Below are positions 52,428 to 61,891 of a DNA stretch of 64,000 bases, piece by piece. Numbering within the stretch: position 1 is the first letter of the stretch; each line of letters begins with the position of its first letter. The position numbers and the translations under genes are program-made. The notes under the pieces were generated by a model that saw only the letters and a list, made by a program, of their open reading frames with translations, made no database searches and was not told the origin of the DNA. The DNA is from Pandoraea sputorum. GTDB lineage: Bacteria; Pseudomonadota; Gammaproteobacteria; Burkholderiales; Burkholderiaceae. The stretch lies in the NCBI RefSeq assembly GCF_000814845.2, contig NZ_CP010431.2, forward strand, positions 4,588,001-4,652,000, written 5' to 3'.

Positions 52428-55400
52428 ATGACCGACCGTAAGCCGCCCGCCTCGCCCACCGCGACCCGGTCCTGGTTCTCGTCACTGCCGCGTGGCTTGC
52501 GACTGGGTCTGGAATGGCTGCTGGCGCTCGTCGTCATCGTCTATTTCGGTCTTGGCGCAGTCATCCTCGCGACCCGGTACGTCATCCTTCCCCGAGTGTC
52601 TGACTATCGCCCTCAAATCGAGGCGGCGGCCACGCGCGCCATCGGTTTGCCGGTCACAATCGGGCGCATCGACGCCGTCTGGCGCGGCTGGCACCCCTAC
52701 CTGACGCTGGAAGATGTGCGCATCACGCCCCCGGCGCAAGGCACCCCGCCCAAGGCATCGACGATTGCCCGCGTGGTCGCACCGTTGCATCGGAACAAGG
52801 CCGCGAGCGCCCCGACCGCATCGGGGGCTTCGGCAGCTTCAGCCGCTTCAGCCGCATCGGCGGCATCGATCGCGCCTGCGTCCACCGCTTCCACAGACAA
52901 CCCACCGGTGAGCTACGCCCCGCCCGGCGCGCCGCCACCGGTGGAGCCGAGCCTCACCCTGCACCGCCTCGATGCTGTGCTCTCCTGGACCAGCCTGATC
53001 CACTTCGACCTGCGCCTGTCGAGCCTCACGCTGTACGAGCCGGATGTGACCATCGAGCGCCGCGTCGACGGCTCCGTCCTCGTCGCCGGGATGCCGGTGA
53101 CGGGCAGCGGCAAGACGAGCGACACCCAGGGCGCCGACTGGATCATGCGTCAGGCACGCGTCGTGATCCGCAACGGCACCGTGCGCTGGCGCGACGCCAC
53201 GCGCGACGTGCCCGAGGTGGTCGTCACGCAGGTCAACGCCATGCTGCGCAATCGCAGCTTCGAACACCGCTTTGGGATGCAGGCGACCCCGCCGCAAGGG
53301 ATCGACGCGCCGCTGGACGTGCGCGCGCGCTTCACCAATCCGCTGTTCGCCCGCCCTGGCGAAGTCAAACGCTGGCGCGGCCAGATCTACAGCGAGGTCG
53401 GCACGCTCGACCTGTCCGAGTTGGCGCGTTACGTCGATTTGCCGGGCAAAGACTCGCGCGGCCGTGTCGCGGCAAGGGCCTGGGTCGACTTCGACAATGG
53501 CGTCGTCACCGGCGCGACGCTGCGCGCGGCCGGGGCCAATACGTCGGTGCAACTGGCGGACAACCTGCCGCCGCTGACCTTCGACGCCACGCAAGGCCGC
53601 ATCGACGTCACCCGTACCGGTGCGCAGGCCGACGCGGGCTGGAACCTGCGCGCACGTGAGCTCACCTTGCAGGCGGCCGGACGTCCGACGCTCGACGTCC
53701 CGGATCTGAGCGCCAAATACCTGCCCGCCAGCGACGATCAGGGCTTGCAAGTCGCGCTCGCCGGTCAACGCTTCGACGTCGGGGCTGCGATGGCGCTCGT
53801 ACCATCGCTGCCCATCGACGCCCAAATCCGCGACACGCTCGCCAGCTTCCGTCCGCGCGGACGACTCGCTCATTTCGACGTCAGCTATCAGGCACCTAAG
53901 CCGCATGGGCCGAGCAACTGGCGCGATCTGCCGGGCATCAAGCAACTCCCGCCCGAGCGCGACCGTTACCGCGTCGTCGCCGATTTCGAGAGTCTGGGCA
54001 TCGACAGTGCGCCAAGCCAGCATCCCCCGGCCCGGCCGAACTCCCCGAATGCAGGACGTCCCGGTTTCGCGAATCTGAGCGGTCATATCGACGCCGATCA
54101 GTCGCGCGGCAGCCTCACACTCAATTCGAAGAACGCCACACTGGACTTCCCCGGCCGCTTCGACCAGCCGCGCCTCGACCTCGATACGCTCACGGCGCGC
54201 ACGTCATGGCGCGTGTCGCACTCGGCGACCAAGCGCGACGCCCCGGCGAACGTGCAGGTACGTGTCGATGCCGTGCATCTGCAAAACGCCGAACTGACAG
54301 GCGACGTGAGCGGTACATGGCACAACGGCGGCAAGGGCAACGGCATCGTCGATCTGAAGGGCAATATCGTGCGCGCGAACGCCAACGCCGTGCCGCGCTA
54401 CCTGCCCACCGACATCGGCGCGGGCGTGCGGGACTATCTGCAACGCGCGTTGCTGGCCGGCACCGTGCAGAACGCACCGTTCGCGGTGCAAGGCGATCTC
54501 GAAGACTTCCCGTACGGTCACGGCGGCGGCAAGTTCCGCATCGACATCCCGCTCGTGGATGTGACGTTCAATCCGTCGCCGCTGCGCCCGGGGCATACGG
54601 AAGTCTGGCCCGCGTTCGAGAAAGTGCGCGGTAATCTTCGCTTTGACGCCGACCGCCTGCACATCGCCATCGACAGCGGCTCGGTGTACGGCGTGACGCT
54701 CACGCAGGTACAGGGCGACATCAACAACATCGGGCAGGACGACTCCACCCTCACGCTCAAGGGCGATGCGCGTGGGCCCGCTGCAGACTTCGTCAAATAT
54801 CTGAACAGCAGCCCCGTGGGGCACTGGATCGGCGACTTCACCGACGAGACGCGCGCGACCGGCAACACACAGCTCGCCATGCAATTGTCGATGCCGCTCG
54901 ATCACACCGACCGCTCGAAAGTCACCGGCCGCGCCCGCTTCCTGCGCAACGACGTGACGCTCATCAACGGACTGCCGATGTTCGGCGCGGTCGACGGCGA
55001 ACTGGCGTTCACCGAGCGTGGCATCTCGCTCGACAACCTGCGCGGCACGTTCCTGGGCGGCGACGTGCGCGCGTCAGGCGGCAGTCGCGACGACGGCACC
55101 ATCGTCCTGAACGTCAACGGTCAGATGAGCGCACAAGGCCTGCGCGAGAATCGCGAGAACGCCACGCTGGCGCAACTGGCCAAGCGCATGGCGGGCAGCA
55201 CGCCTTATACGGCGACGGTGACGGTGCGTCAGGGCATGACGGATCTGGCGGTGCAGTCCACGCTGGCCGGTCTCGCCGTGAACCTGCCCGCGCCGCTGGG
55301 CAAGAGCGCCGAGACGTCGCTGCCTGCGCGCTTCACGATGCGTCCACAGATGAATCCGGGAGGACGCCGCACCGACACGCTCGACTTTGCCGTGGGCAGC

Positions 55401-56900
55401 GTGCAAGGCAACTACGTTCAGCAACGTAGCGCCTCGAATGGTTCGAATGGTGGACGTGTGGACGTGCTGCGCGGCGGCATCGGCATCAACCAGCCCGTGC
55501 CCGCTCCGCGTGAAGGCGTGCAGGCGAGCGCCCAGTTCGATACGCTCGACGTGGATGCGTGGCGCAGCGTGATCGCGTCGCTGAGCAGCACCTCCGTCAC
55601 GCCTGGCACGCAAGGCACACCGCCCGCACCCGCCACGACGGCCGCCGCCGCACGCGACGAATTCGGCGCACTTACGCCGTATCTGCCGACGCGTCTCGCC
55701 CTGCATGCGAAGCAGGTTCGCCTGTTGTCGCGTCAGTGGCCCGAACTGGTGGTCGGCGCGCAGCGCAACGACCGCGACTGGCAGGTGAGCCTCGCCTCCG
55801 AACTCGTCTCCGGATTTGCCGAATGGCACGCGCCGGACGAGAAGAACCCGTCGGGCGCGATCCGTGCACGTCTCGCGAAACTCGTGATTCCGCGCGAAGA
55901 TCATGGCAGCGACGTGCTCACTCAGGTGCTCGACGAGCCGAGCGACGAATTCCCCGCCATCGACGTCGTCGCCAACGATTTCGTGTTGCGCGACAAACCG
56001 CTCGGCCGTCTGCAGCTCAACGCGCACAATGACATCGATGACGGCGTGCCCGTCTGGCAACTCACCAAGCTGTCGCTGAGCAACAGCGCCGCCACGCTGG
56101 ATGTGAAGGGCAACTGGCGTACGTCGCGTCGTCGCGCCGCCGCAGCGGCCGCTGCGGGCAAGGACGACGACGACGTGCCGCGCCGCACGGTGCTCGACTT
56201 CAATCTCGACGTGAAGGACGCTGGCGGGCTGCTCGACCGTCTGGGCCTGCCCAAGACGCTCAAGGACGGCTCCGGCACCGTCTCCGGTCGATTCGGCTGG
56301 CGCGGTGGCCCCGACGCCATCGACTACCCGACGCTGGGCGGACGCGTGGCCATCGAACTCAAGCGCGGGCAGATCCTGAAGGCCGACCCGGGACTAGCGA
56401 AGCTGCTGGGTATTCTGTCGGTCCAGACGCTCGCGAAGATCCTGACCTTCGACTTCAATAGCGTGATCGGCAGCGGTCTGCCGTTCGACAGCATCAACGG
56501 CAATGTCGCGATGCAGGGCGGCGTGGCGAACACCAGCGATCTGACGATCAACGCCAACGCGGCGACGATCAAGATCGACGGCCACACGGACCTCGCGCGC
56601 GAGACGCAGGACCTGAACGTGCTGGTGCTGCCGAAGATCAACGCGGCGTCGGCCTCGCTGGCGTGGGCCATCATCAACCCGGCGCTGGGCATCGGCTCGT
56701 TCTTCGCACAACTGGCGCTGGGCGATCAGCTCTCGCGCACACTCTCGACGACGTATCACGTCACCGGCTCCTGGGACAATCCGGTCATCGGACAGGCCAC
56801 CGGCAATAAGAGTAAGATCGATGCATCCCCGGAAACCCGGCCGGAAGCGCTCAACAACGCCTCGGGCGTCGCCGCCCCGGCCGGTATGCGCGGCAACTGA
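52428..56900 (+). CDS. yhdP: AsmA-like/YhdP-family envelope lipid transport protein
   Basis: Very large inner-membrane-anchored periplasmic protein, 1490 aa. In E. coli YhdP, with TamB and YdbH, carries phospholipids to the outer membrane. One N-terminal TM helix (about 28-50, LEWLLALVVIVYFGLGAVILATRYV), then RPQIEAAATRAIGLPVTIGRIDAVWRGWHPYLTLEDVRI, a near-universal YhdP opening. The long beta-rich body has an Ala-rich low-complexity insert near 125-150 (SAASAASAASAASIAP). The AsmA-type C-terminus reads GFGSFFAQ-like IGSFFAQLALGDQLSRTLSTTYHVTGSWDNP. It is about 200 residues longer than the E. coli protein. Monocistronic or leading into the amidase 73 nt on. Confidence 0.92.
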   Translation: MTDRKPPASPTATRSWFSSLPRGLRLGLEWLLALVVIVYFGLGAVILATRYVILPRVSDYRPQIEAAATRAIGLPVTIGRIDAVWRGWHPYLTLEDVRITPPAQGTPPKASTIARVVAPLHRNKAASAPTASGASAASAASAASAASIAPASTASTDNPPVSYAPPGAPPPVEPSLTLHRLDAVLSWTSLIHFDLRLSSLTLYEPDVTIERRVDGSVLVAGMPVTGSGKTSDTQGADWIMRQARVVIRNGTVRWRDATRDVPEVVVTQVNAMLRNRSFEHRFGMQATPPQGIDAPLDVRARFTNPLFARPGEVKRWRGQIYSEVGTLDLSELARYVDLPGKDSRGRVAARAWVDFDNGVVTGATLRAAGANTSVQLADNLPPLTFDATQGRIDVTRTGAQADAGWNLRARELTLQAAGRPTLDVPDLSAKYLPASDDQGLQVALAGQRFDVGAAMALVPSLPIDAQIRDTLASFRPRGRLAHFDVSYQAPKPHGPSNWRDLPGIKQLPPERDRYRVVADFESLGIDSAPSQHPPARPNSPNAGRPGFANLSGHIDADQSRGSLTLNSKNATLDFPGRFDQPRLDLDTLTARTSWRVSHSATKRDAPANVQVRVDAVHLQNAELTGDVSGTWHNGGKGNGIVDLKGNIVRANANAVPRYLPTDIGAGVRDYLQRALLAGTVQNAPFAVQGDLEDFPYGHGGGKFRIDIPLVDVTFNPSPLRPGHTEVWPAFEKVRGNLRFDADRLHIAIDSGSVYGVTLTQVQGDINNIGQDDSTLTLKGDARGPAADFVKYLNSSPVGHWIGDFTDETRATGNTQLAMQLSMPLDHTDRSKVTGRARFLRNDVTLINGLPMFGAVDGELAFTERGISLDNLRGTFLGGDVRASGGSRDDGTIVLNVNGQMSAQGLRENRENATLAQLAKRMAGSTPYTATVTVRQGMTDLAVQSTLAGLAVNLPAPLGKSAETSLPARFTMRPQMNPGGRRTDTLDFAVGSVQGNYVQQRSASNGSNGGRVDVLRGGIGINQPVPAPREGVQASAQFDTLDVDAWRSVIASLSSTSVTPGTQGTPPAPATTAAAARDEFGALTPYLPTRLALHAKQVRLLSRQWPELVVGAQRNDRDWQVSLASELVSGFAEWHAPDEKNPSGAIRARLAKLVIPREDHGSDVLTQVLDEPSDEFPAIDVVANDFVLRDKPLGRLQLNAHNDIDDGVPVWQLTKLSLSNSAATLDVKGNWRTSRRRAAAAAAAGKDDDDVPRRTVLDFNLDVKDAGGLLDRLGLPKTLKDGSGTVSGRFGWRGGPDAIDYPTLGGRVAIELKRGQILKADPGLAKLLGILSVQTLAKILTFDFNSVIGSGLPFDSINGNVAMQGGVANTSDLTINANAATIKIDGHTDLARETQDLNVLVLPKINAASASLAWAIINPALGIGSFFAQLALGDQLSRTLSTTYHVTGSWDNPVIGQATGNKSKIDASPETRPEALNNASGVAAPAGMRGN

Positions 56901-56973
56901 GCCCCCCGGAAGACCGACTGCAACCCTGCTACGACCCAGCTAGAACTATTACCGTCCCCGACCTCAGCGATCC

Positions 56974-57831
56974 ATGACGAGTCCCGATACGAAGTCAACC
57001 GCCCAGCCCGCCCCGACCGGCGCGCCCGTTCGCGTGGCTGCCGCGCAAATGGTGAGTGCGCCCGACGTCGAGCGGAACCTGCGTGAAGCCGCCCGTCTGG
57101 TGGCCGAAGCGGCGCACGCCGGGGCCGAGCTGGTGCTGCTGCCGGAGTATTTCTGCTACATGGGCCAGCGCGACACCGACAAGCTCGCCCTGCGCGAAAC
57201 GCCGGGCAGTGGTCCGATTCAGGACTTTCTGGCGGAGACGGCGCGCCGCTACGGCGTCTGGCTGATCGGCGGCACGCTGCCGCTGGCCGCGCCGGAGCCC
57301 GAACGCGTGCTCAACACGACGCTGGTCTTCGCGCCGGACGGCGCACCCGCCGCACGCTACGACAAGATCCACCTGTTCAACTTCGTCAAAGGTGAGGAAG
57401 CCTATGACGAAGCGCGCACCATTCGTCCCGGCGACGCCGTACGCACGTTTGAAGCGCCGTTCGGGCGCGTGGGCCTGTCGGTATGCTACGACCTGCGTTT
57501 TCCCGAGTTGTACCGGGCGATGGGCGACTGTACGCTCATGGTCGTACCCGCCGCCTTTACCTACACCACGGGCCGCGCGCACTGGGAATTGCTGCTGCGC
57601 GCGCGGGCCGTCGAGAACCAGTGCTACGTGCTGGCGTCCGCGCAGGGCGGGCACCACGAGAACGGGCGGCGTACCTGGGGGCATTCCATGCTGATCGACC
57701 CGTGGGGCGAGATCGTCGCTCAGCGCGAAGCGGAAGGCGCTGGCGTGGTCGTGGGCGAGATCGACCCGGCCCGGCTGGTCGGCGTTCGCCAGAGTCTGCC
57801 CGCCTGGCGTCACCGCGTGCTGCAAGGCTGA
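56974..57831 (+). CDS. Nitrilase-superfamily C-N hydrolase (deaminated glutathione amidase type)
   Basis: Carbon-nitrogen hydrolase, 285 aa, most like the Nit1/YbeM branch that removes deaminated glutathione. Catalytic Glu58 (LLPEYFC), Lys131 (YDKIHLFNF) and Cys at about 171 (SVCYDLRFPELYR) are all present. The N-terminal 18 residues before VRVAAAQMVS are a short extension. Located between yhdP and tldD, a conserved Burkholderiales order. Substrate is inferred from the family only. Confidence 0.88.
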   Translation: MTSPDTKSTAQPAPTGAPVRVAAAQMVSAPDVERNLREAARLVAEAAHAGAELVLLPEYFCYMGQRDTDKLALRETPGSGPIQDFLAETARRYGVWLIGGTLPLAAPEPERVLNTTLVFAPDGAPAARYDKIHLFNFVKGEEAYDEARTIRPGDAVRTFEAPFGRVGLSVCYDLRFPELYRAMGDCTLMVVPAAFTYTTGRAHWELLLRARAVENQCYVLASAQGGHHENGRRTWGHSMLIDPWGEIVAQREAEGAGVVVGEIDPARLVGVRQSLPAWRHRVLQG

Positions 57832-57935
57832 CCGATATGTCCCGCACCTGCGCCCCGCCCCGCGTTGACTTCGACACGTTGACTTCGACCAATTCGCCCT
57901 CATCTACCGAATACATTTCCTTGGCCTGACACCGC

Positions 57936-59396
57936 ATGAAAATCATCGACACCGGCATCCAGAACCTGGCCACGGCCCGCGAGCTGCTGCTCACGCCGTA
58001 CGGCCTCGACGAAAGCCATCTGCAACGCGCGCTCGGCGACATCTTCACGCACCGCGTGGATTACGCCGATCTGTACTTTCAGTACACCCGCAGCGAAGCG
58101 TGGAGCCTGGAGGAAGGCATCGTCAAATCGGGTTCGTTCTCGATCGATCAGGGCGTGGGCGTGCGCGCCATCGTGGGCGACCGCACCGCTTTCGCGTACT
58201 CGGACGACATCTCCGAGATCGCGCTCAAAGACGCCGCAGCGGCTACGCGCAGCATCGCCACGGCCGGACGCGGGCGCGTGAAGGTCGGCAGCAAGCTGGC
58301 CAGCACTACCGGCCACGGGCTGTACCTGCCGTCCGATCCGCTCGCCTCGCTCGACGCCAACGGCAAGGTCGCGCTGCTTGAGCGCATCGAGAAGCTCGCC
58401 CGCGCGCGCGATCCGCGTGTGTCGCAGGTCATGGCCGGTCTGGCCGGTGAATACGACGTCGTGCTCGTGGCCCGCAGCGACGGTGTGATCGCGGCAGACG
58501 TGCGCCCGCTCGTGCGCGTGTCCGTCACCGTCATCGTCGAATCCAACGGTCGTCGCGAAATCGGCAATAGCGGCGGCGGTGCACGTCTCGATTACGCCTA
58601 CTTCACCGACGACCTGCTCGAAAAATACGTCAAGGAAGCTGTGGACGGCGCCATCGTCAAGCTCGACGCCCGCCCGGCACCGGCCGGCGCGATGACCGTC
58701 GTGCTCGGCCCGGGCTGGCCCGGCGTACTGCTGCACGAAGCCATCGGCCACGGGCTCGAAGGCGACTTCAACCGCAAGGGCTCGTCGGCGTTTTCAGGCC
58801 GTCTGGGCGAGCGCGTGGCGGCCAAGGGCGTCACGGTGGTGGACGACGGCACGCTGTCGAACCGCCGCGGCTCGCTGAACATCGACGACGAAGGCAATCC
58901 GACGCAGTGCACCACGCTCATCGAAGACGGCATTCTCAAGGGCTACATGCAGGACAGCCTGAATGCACGCCTGATGAAGATGCCGGTCACGGGCAATGCC
59001 CGTCGCGAGTCGTACGCCGCACTGCCAATGCCGCGCATGACCAACACTTACATGCTCGGCGGCGACAAAGACCCTGAGGAAATCATCAAGTCGGTCAAGC
59101 ACGGGTTGTACGCCGTGAACTTCGGCGGCGGTCAGGTCGACATCACCAACGGCAAGTTCGTGTTCTCGATGTCCGAGGCGTACATGATCGAGGACGGCAA
59201 GATCACTTACCCGGTCAAGGGCGCGACGCTCATCGGCAACGGCCCGGAATCGCTCAAGGACGTGACGATGATCGGCAACGACATGGCGCTGGACTCGGGC
59301 GTGGGCGTATGTGGCAAGGAAGGCCAGAGCGTGCCGGTGGGCGTGGGTCAGCCGACGCTGCGCATCGAAAACATGACGGTCGGCGGTACGGCCTGA
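57936..59396 (+). CDS. tldD: Metalloprotease TldD
   Basis: Large subunit of the TldD/TldE zinc protease that processes unfolded peptides and some modified peptides. 486 aa. HEAIGH (267-272) within [24 protein letters not shown] gives the HExxxH zinc site. Further family marks are [19 protein letters not shown] (about 70-88), [17 protein letters not shown] and [23 protein letters not shown]. TldE is not adjacent. Ends at a terminator, then the aroG leader. Confidence 0.95.
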   Translation: MKIIDTGIQNLATARELLLTPYGLDESHLQRALGDIFTHRVDYADLYFQYTRSEAWSLEEGIVKSGSFSIDQGVGVRAIVGDRTAFAYSDDISEIALKDAAAATRSIATAGRGRVKVGSKLASTTGHGLYLPSDPLASLDANGKVALLERIEKLARARDPRVSQVMAGLAGEYDVVLVARSDGVIAADVRPLVRVSVTVIVESNGRREIGNSGGGARLDYAYFTDDLLEKYVKEAVDGAIVKLDARPAPAGAMTVVLGPGWPGVLLHEAIGHGLEGDFNRKGSSAFSGRLGERVAAKGVTVVDDGTLSNRRGSLNIDDEGNPTQCTTLIEDGILKGYMQDSLNARLMKMPVTGNARRESYAALPMPRMTNTYMLGGDKDPEEIIKSVKHGLYAVNFGGGQVDITNGKFVFSMSEAYMIEDGKITYPVKGATLIGNGPESLKDVTMIGNDMALDSGVGVCGKEGQSVPVGVGQPTLRIENMTVGGTA

Positions 59397-59442
59397 TCGA
59401 CACAGTTTGCGCACCGCAAAAAATGCGTAAAGCTTAGCAAAG

Positions 59443-59466
59443 CGCCCGGGTCAAACCGGGCGTTTT
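59443..59466 (+). terminator. Terminator after tldD
   Basis: 7-bp GC stem cgcccgg (59443-59449) / ccgggcg (59456-59462) followed by TTTT. Confidence 0.8.
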
Positions 59467-59563
59467 CGCGTGTTTTTCCGAAAACACGATTTGTTGACGC
59501 AAAACGCGACACGGAAATACATAAATTCCGCGCGTTTTCCCGCCGATCAGCGGCCCCACGCGG

Positions 59564-59592
59564 TTGCAGCGTCATTCGATTAGGCGTATAAA
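59564..59592 (+). promoter_or_regulatory. Candidate sigma-70 promoter of the aroG leader
   Basis: TTGCAG (59564-59569), exact 17-nt spacer, TATAAA (59587-59592). Predicted start near 59599, about 47 nt before the leader-peptide ATG. The 59467-59563 stretch upstream is A+T rich and holds no gene. Confidence 0.55.
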
Positions 59593-59645
59593 GTTGTTTC
59601 TGTGCACGGCAAACCGCCTGCAAAGCAATGTCCAAGACATCCTTC

Positions 59646-59726
59646 ATGACCGCCAATAAGTTTTACTTTTACTTTTTTGCGTATCTCACACCGCTGGCGG
59701 ATGGAGAGGGACAGTTGCAGCAGTAA
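59646..59726 (+). CDS. Phe/Tyr-rich leader peptide of the aroG attenuator
   Basis: 26-codon frame, ATG 59646 to TAA 59724-59726. After MTANK comes FYFYFFAY: four Phe (residues 6, 8, 10, 11) and three Tyr (7, 9, 13) codons in eight positions, 59661-59684. This is the sensing element of a transcription attenuator. Stalling at these codons when charged tRNA(Phe) or tRNA(Tyr) is scarce would cover the 5' pairing segment and favour the antiterminator. The SD is weak. Compare E. coli PheL, which also has a Phe run. Too short to be found by length-based gene calling. Confidence 0.85.
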   Translation: MTANKFYFYFFAYLTPLADGEGQLQQ

Positions 59727-59775
59727 GCACCGAACGAATCCTGAAAAACCGCCAGCGAGTCTGGCGGTTTTTTTT
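59650..59775 (+). promoter_or_regulatory. Transcription attenuator for aroG (pairings 1:2, 2:3, 3:4)
   Basis: Segment 1 ccgcca (59650-59655) can pair with segment 2 tggcgg (59695-59700). Segment 2 extended, cgctggcgg (59692-59700), pairs perfectly over 9 bp with segment 3 ccgccagcg (59749-59757), the antiterminator. Segment 3 aaaccgccag (59746-59755) pairs with segment 4 ctggcggttt (59761-59770), the terminator, with T8 at 59768-59775. 2:3 and 3:4 are mutually exclusive; the Phe/Tyr codons lie between 1 and 2, the arrangement of classic amino-acid attenuators. Confidence 0.85.
59744..59775 (+). terminator. Attenuator terminator before aroG
   Basis: 12-bp stem aaaaaccgccag / ctggcggttttt with 5-nt loop CGAGT and eight T; it ends 53 nt before the aroG ATG. 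Confidence 0.9.
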
Positions 59776-59828
59776 TGACCCGAATCCCGAGAAACGAACC
59801 GCAGTCCGAACTGCCCAGGAGAAAAAAC

Positions 59829-60902
59829 ATGCCTCCCCACAACACCGATGATGTCCGTATTCGCGAACTTAAGGAATTGACGCCCCCGGCGCACCTGATT
59901 CGCGAATACCCGTGCTCGGAAAAGAGCGCGGATCTCATCCATCGCTCGCGTGGCGCCATTCATCGCGTGCTGCACGGCATGGAAGACCGTCTGGTCGTCA
60001 TCATCGGCCCGTGCTCGATTCACGACCCGAAGGCTGCGCTGGAATACGCGGCGCGTCTGGTCGAGCAACGCGAACGTCTGAAGGGCGAGCTGGAAATCGT
60101 GATGCGTGTGTACTTCGAGAAGCCGCGCACGACGGTGGGCTGGAAGGGTCTGATCAACGACCCGCACATGGACAACAGCTTCAAGATCAACGACGGTCTG
60201 CGTCTGGCGCGCGAACTGCTCGCTCAGATCAACGAGATGGGCCTGCCCGCCGGTACGGAATACCTCGACATGATCAGCCCGCAGTACATCGCCGATCTCG
60301 TGTCGTGGGGTGCCATCGGCGCACGCACCACGGAGTCGCAGGTGCACCGCGAACTCGCGTCGGGCCTGTCGTGCCCGGTCGGCTTCAAGAACGGCACCGA
60401 CGGCAACGTGAAGATCGCCGTGGACGCCATCAAGGCCACATCGCAGCCGCACCATTTCCTGTCGGTGACGAAGGGCGGCCACTCGGCCATCGTGTCGACC
60501 GCTGGCAATGAAGACTGCCACCTGATCCTGCGCGGCGGCAAAGCGCCGAACTACGACGCCGCCAGCGTACAGACCGCCTGCGAGGACATCGCCAAGCAGG
60601 GCCTCGCCGCGCGCGTGATGATCGACGCATCGCACGCCAATAGCCAGAAGAAGCACGAGAACCAGATCCCGGTGTGCGAGGACATCGCCCGCCAGATCGC
60701 CGGTGGCGACGACCGCATCATCGGCGTGATGGTCGAGTCGCACCTCGTGGCCGGTCGTCAGGACCATGTGCCGGGCAAGGAACTGACTTACGGTCAGAGC
60801 ATTACCGACGCCTGCATCAATTGGGAAGACAGCCTGAAGGTGCTCGACACGCTGGCCGACGCCGTGCGCGCGCGCCGCGTGGCACGTGGCGCAGGCAACT
60901 GA
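59829..60902 (+). CDS. aroG: 3-deoxy-7-phosphoheptulonate synthase (type I DAHP synthase)
   Basis: First enzyme of the shikimate pathway, condensing PEP and erythrose-4-phosphate. 357 aa from ATG 59829 behind AGGAG. Core motifs: RLVVIIGPCSIHDPKAALEYA (about 52-72), MRVYFEKPRTTVGWKGLINDP, GARTTESQVHRELASGLSCPVGFKNGTDG, LRGGKAPNYD, MIDASHANSQKKHENQ and GVMVESHLVAGRQ; metal ligands Cys, His and Glu are present. Whether it is the Phe- or Tyr-feedback isoenzyme cannot be read with certainty; the leader carries codons for both. Monocistronic, controlled by the attenuator. Confidence 0.96.
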   Translation: MPPHNTDDVRIRELKELTPPAHLIREYPCSEKSADLIHRSRGAIHRVLHGMEDRLVVIIGPCSIHDPKAALEYAARLVEQRERLKGELEIVMRVYFEKPRTTVGWKGLINDPHMDNSFKINDGLRLARELLAQINEMGLPAGTEYLDMISPQYIADLVSWGAIGARTTESQVHRELASGLSCPVGFKNGTDGNVKIAVDAIKATSQPHHFLSVTKGGHSAIVSTAGNEDCHLILRGGKAPNYDAASVQTACEDIAKQGLAARVMIDASHANSQKKHENQIPVCEDIARQIAGGDDRIIGVMVESHLVAGRQDHVPGKELTYGQSITDACINWEDSLKVLDTLADAVRARRVARGAGN

Positions 60903-60933
60903 TCGACATCAGTTAGCGAACGCGTAAGCAAAC

Positions 60934-60968
60934 GAAGGGCGGCCGATGAACCATCGGTCGCCCTTCTT
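60934..60968. terminator. Terminator aroG / cobalamin adenosyltransferase gene
   Basis: 15-bp stem (one G-U) gaagggcggccgatg / catcggtcgcccttc, loop AAC, arms 60934-60948 and 60952-60966, then TT. Lies between convergent genes. Confidence 0.85.
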
Positions 60969-61020
60969 GCATGCTGCGCTTGCCGTCAACGGCGTGAAAC
61001 GGCGTGAGTTCCCGCCGCGC

Positions 61021-61584
61021 TTACCTGGCTTCGCCCGTCGTACGCTCACGCTGCCAGAGCACGTCGCTGCCACCACCTGCGCGGTTGAGCACGCGAGCCA
61101 GCACGAACATCAGGTCCGACAAGCGGTTGACGTACTGACGCGGGGCGGGGGCGACGGTCTCGTCGGCCCCAAGCGCCACCATCGCCCGCTCGGCTCGGCG
61201 CGACACCGTGCGCACCACATGCGCGAGTGCCGCGGCGCGCGTGCCGCCCGGCAGAATGAATTCCTTGAGCGGCGGCAGATCGGCGTTGTAGTGCGCCAGC
61301 CACTCGTCGAGCTTGGCCACCTGCGCATCCGTCAGCAACGTGTGACGAGGCATGCTCAACTCGCCGCCGAGATCGAACAGATCGTGCTGAATATCGAGCA
61401 GCATGGCCCGCACGTCCTGCGGCAGGTCCTCGCACAGCAGCACGCCGATGTGCGAATTGGTCTCATCGATCTCGCCAATGGCGACGATGCGCAGGCTGAA
61501 CTTGTCGACGCGTGCGCCGTCGCCCAGGCCTGTCTTGCCACCGTCACCGGTACGCGTGACGATCTTGCTCAAACGATTCCCCAT
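61021..61584 (-). CDS. ATP:cob(I)alamin adenosyltransferase, PduO type
   Basis: Makes adenosylcobalamin, 187 aa from ATG 61584. TRTGDGGKTGLGDGARVDK (10-28) is the ATP site; GEIDETNSHIGVLL, GGELSMP, LPGGTRAAALAHVVRTVSRRAERAMVAL and the C-terminal NRLSDLMFVLARVLNR are PduO-type signatures. The longer frame to 61692 adds unlikely residues. Monocistronic; no cobalamin riboswitch seen upstream. It would serve B12 enzymes; QueG in this window uses cobalamin too, though not necessarily the adenosyl form. Confidence 0.93.
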   Translation of the reverse strand: MGNRLSKIVTRTGDGGKTGLGDGARVDKFSLRIVAIGEIDETNSHIGVLLCEDLPQDVRAMLLDIQHDLFDLGGELSMPRHTLLTDAQVAKLDEWLAHYNADLPPLKEFILPGGTRAAALAHVVRTVSRRAERAMVALGADETVAPAPRQYVNRLSDLMFVLARVLNRAGGGSDVLWQRERTTGEAR

Positions 61585-61891
61585 CTTCTGACACCTACCC
61601 CTTGCGGCACATCTTGCCCGCCGGCCCCTGTTCGGGCACCGGACGACCTGCCTTTTTGATTGAAATTGACCGCACTGCCATCGCCTGCCCATTTTTCAGG
61701 CAATTCCGATGGCACCGATACACGGCAAGTCCGTATGATATGACGCAAAGTGTGGGGAAAAACGCCGTCACAGCGTAAAATCCCCGCTCATGAGGTGTCA
61801 GGGCGTGCACCGCGCGCCCGAGACCCCGCCCGATATGGTGTCCGCCTGCGCCCACCGGCCATGGCGGCCCGGAGACCCGAAGGAGAAAGCC
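61585..61891. other. 307-bp intergenic region before the D-lactate dehydrogenase gene
   Basis: Divergent promoter region. A TAAAAT hexamer (61776-61781) could be the plus-strand -10, giving a leader of about 100 nt before the SD-preceded GTG 61892. An ATG at 61790 opens an in-frame extension, but the SD AAGGAG sits only before the GTG. TTGAAATTGACC near 61660 is the nearest -35-like run. No RNA gene or riboswitch recognised. Confidence 0.5.

Noticed and set aside
61585..61700. Cobalamin riboswitch upstream of the adenosyltransferase gene
   Set aside because: No B12-box-like sequence or long structured leader seen before ATG 61584.
61790..61891. ATG 61790 with TAAAAT 8 nt upstream as a further leaderless start
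   Set aside because: The extra 34 residues do not resemble the family, while GTG 61892 has a strong AAGGAG SD and the normal N-terminus.
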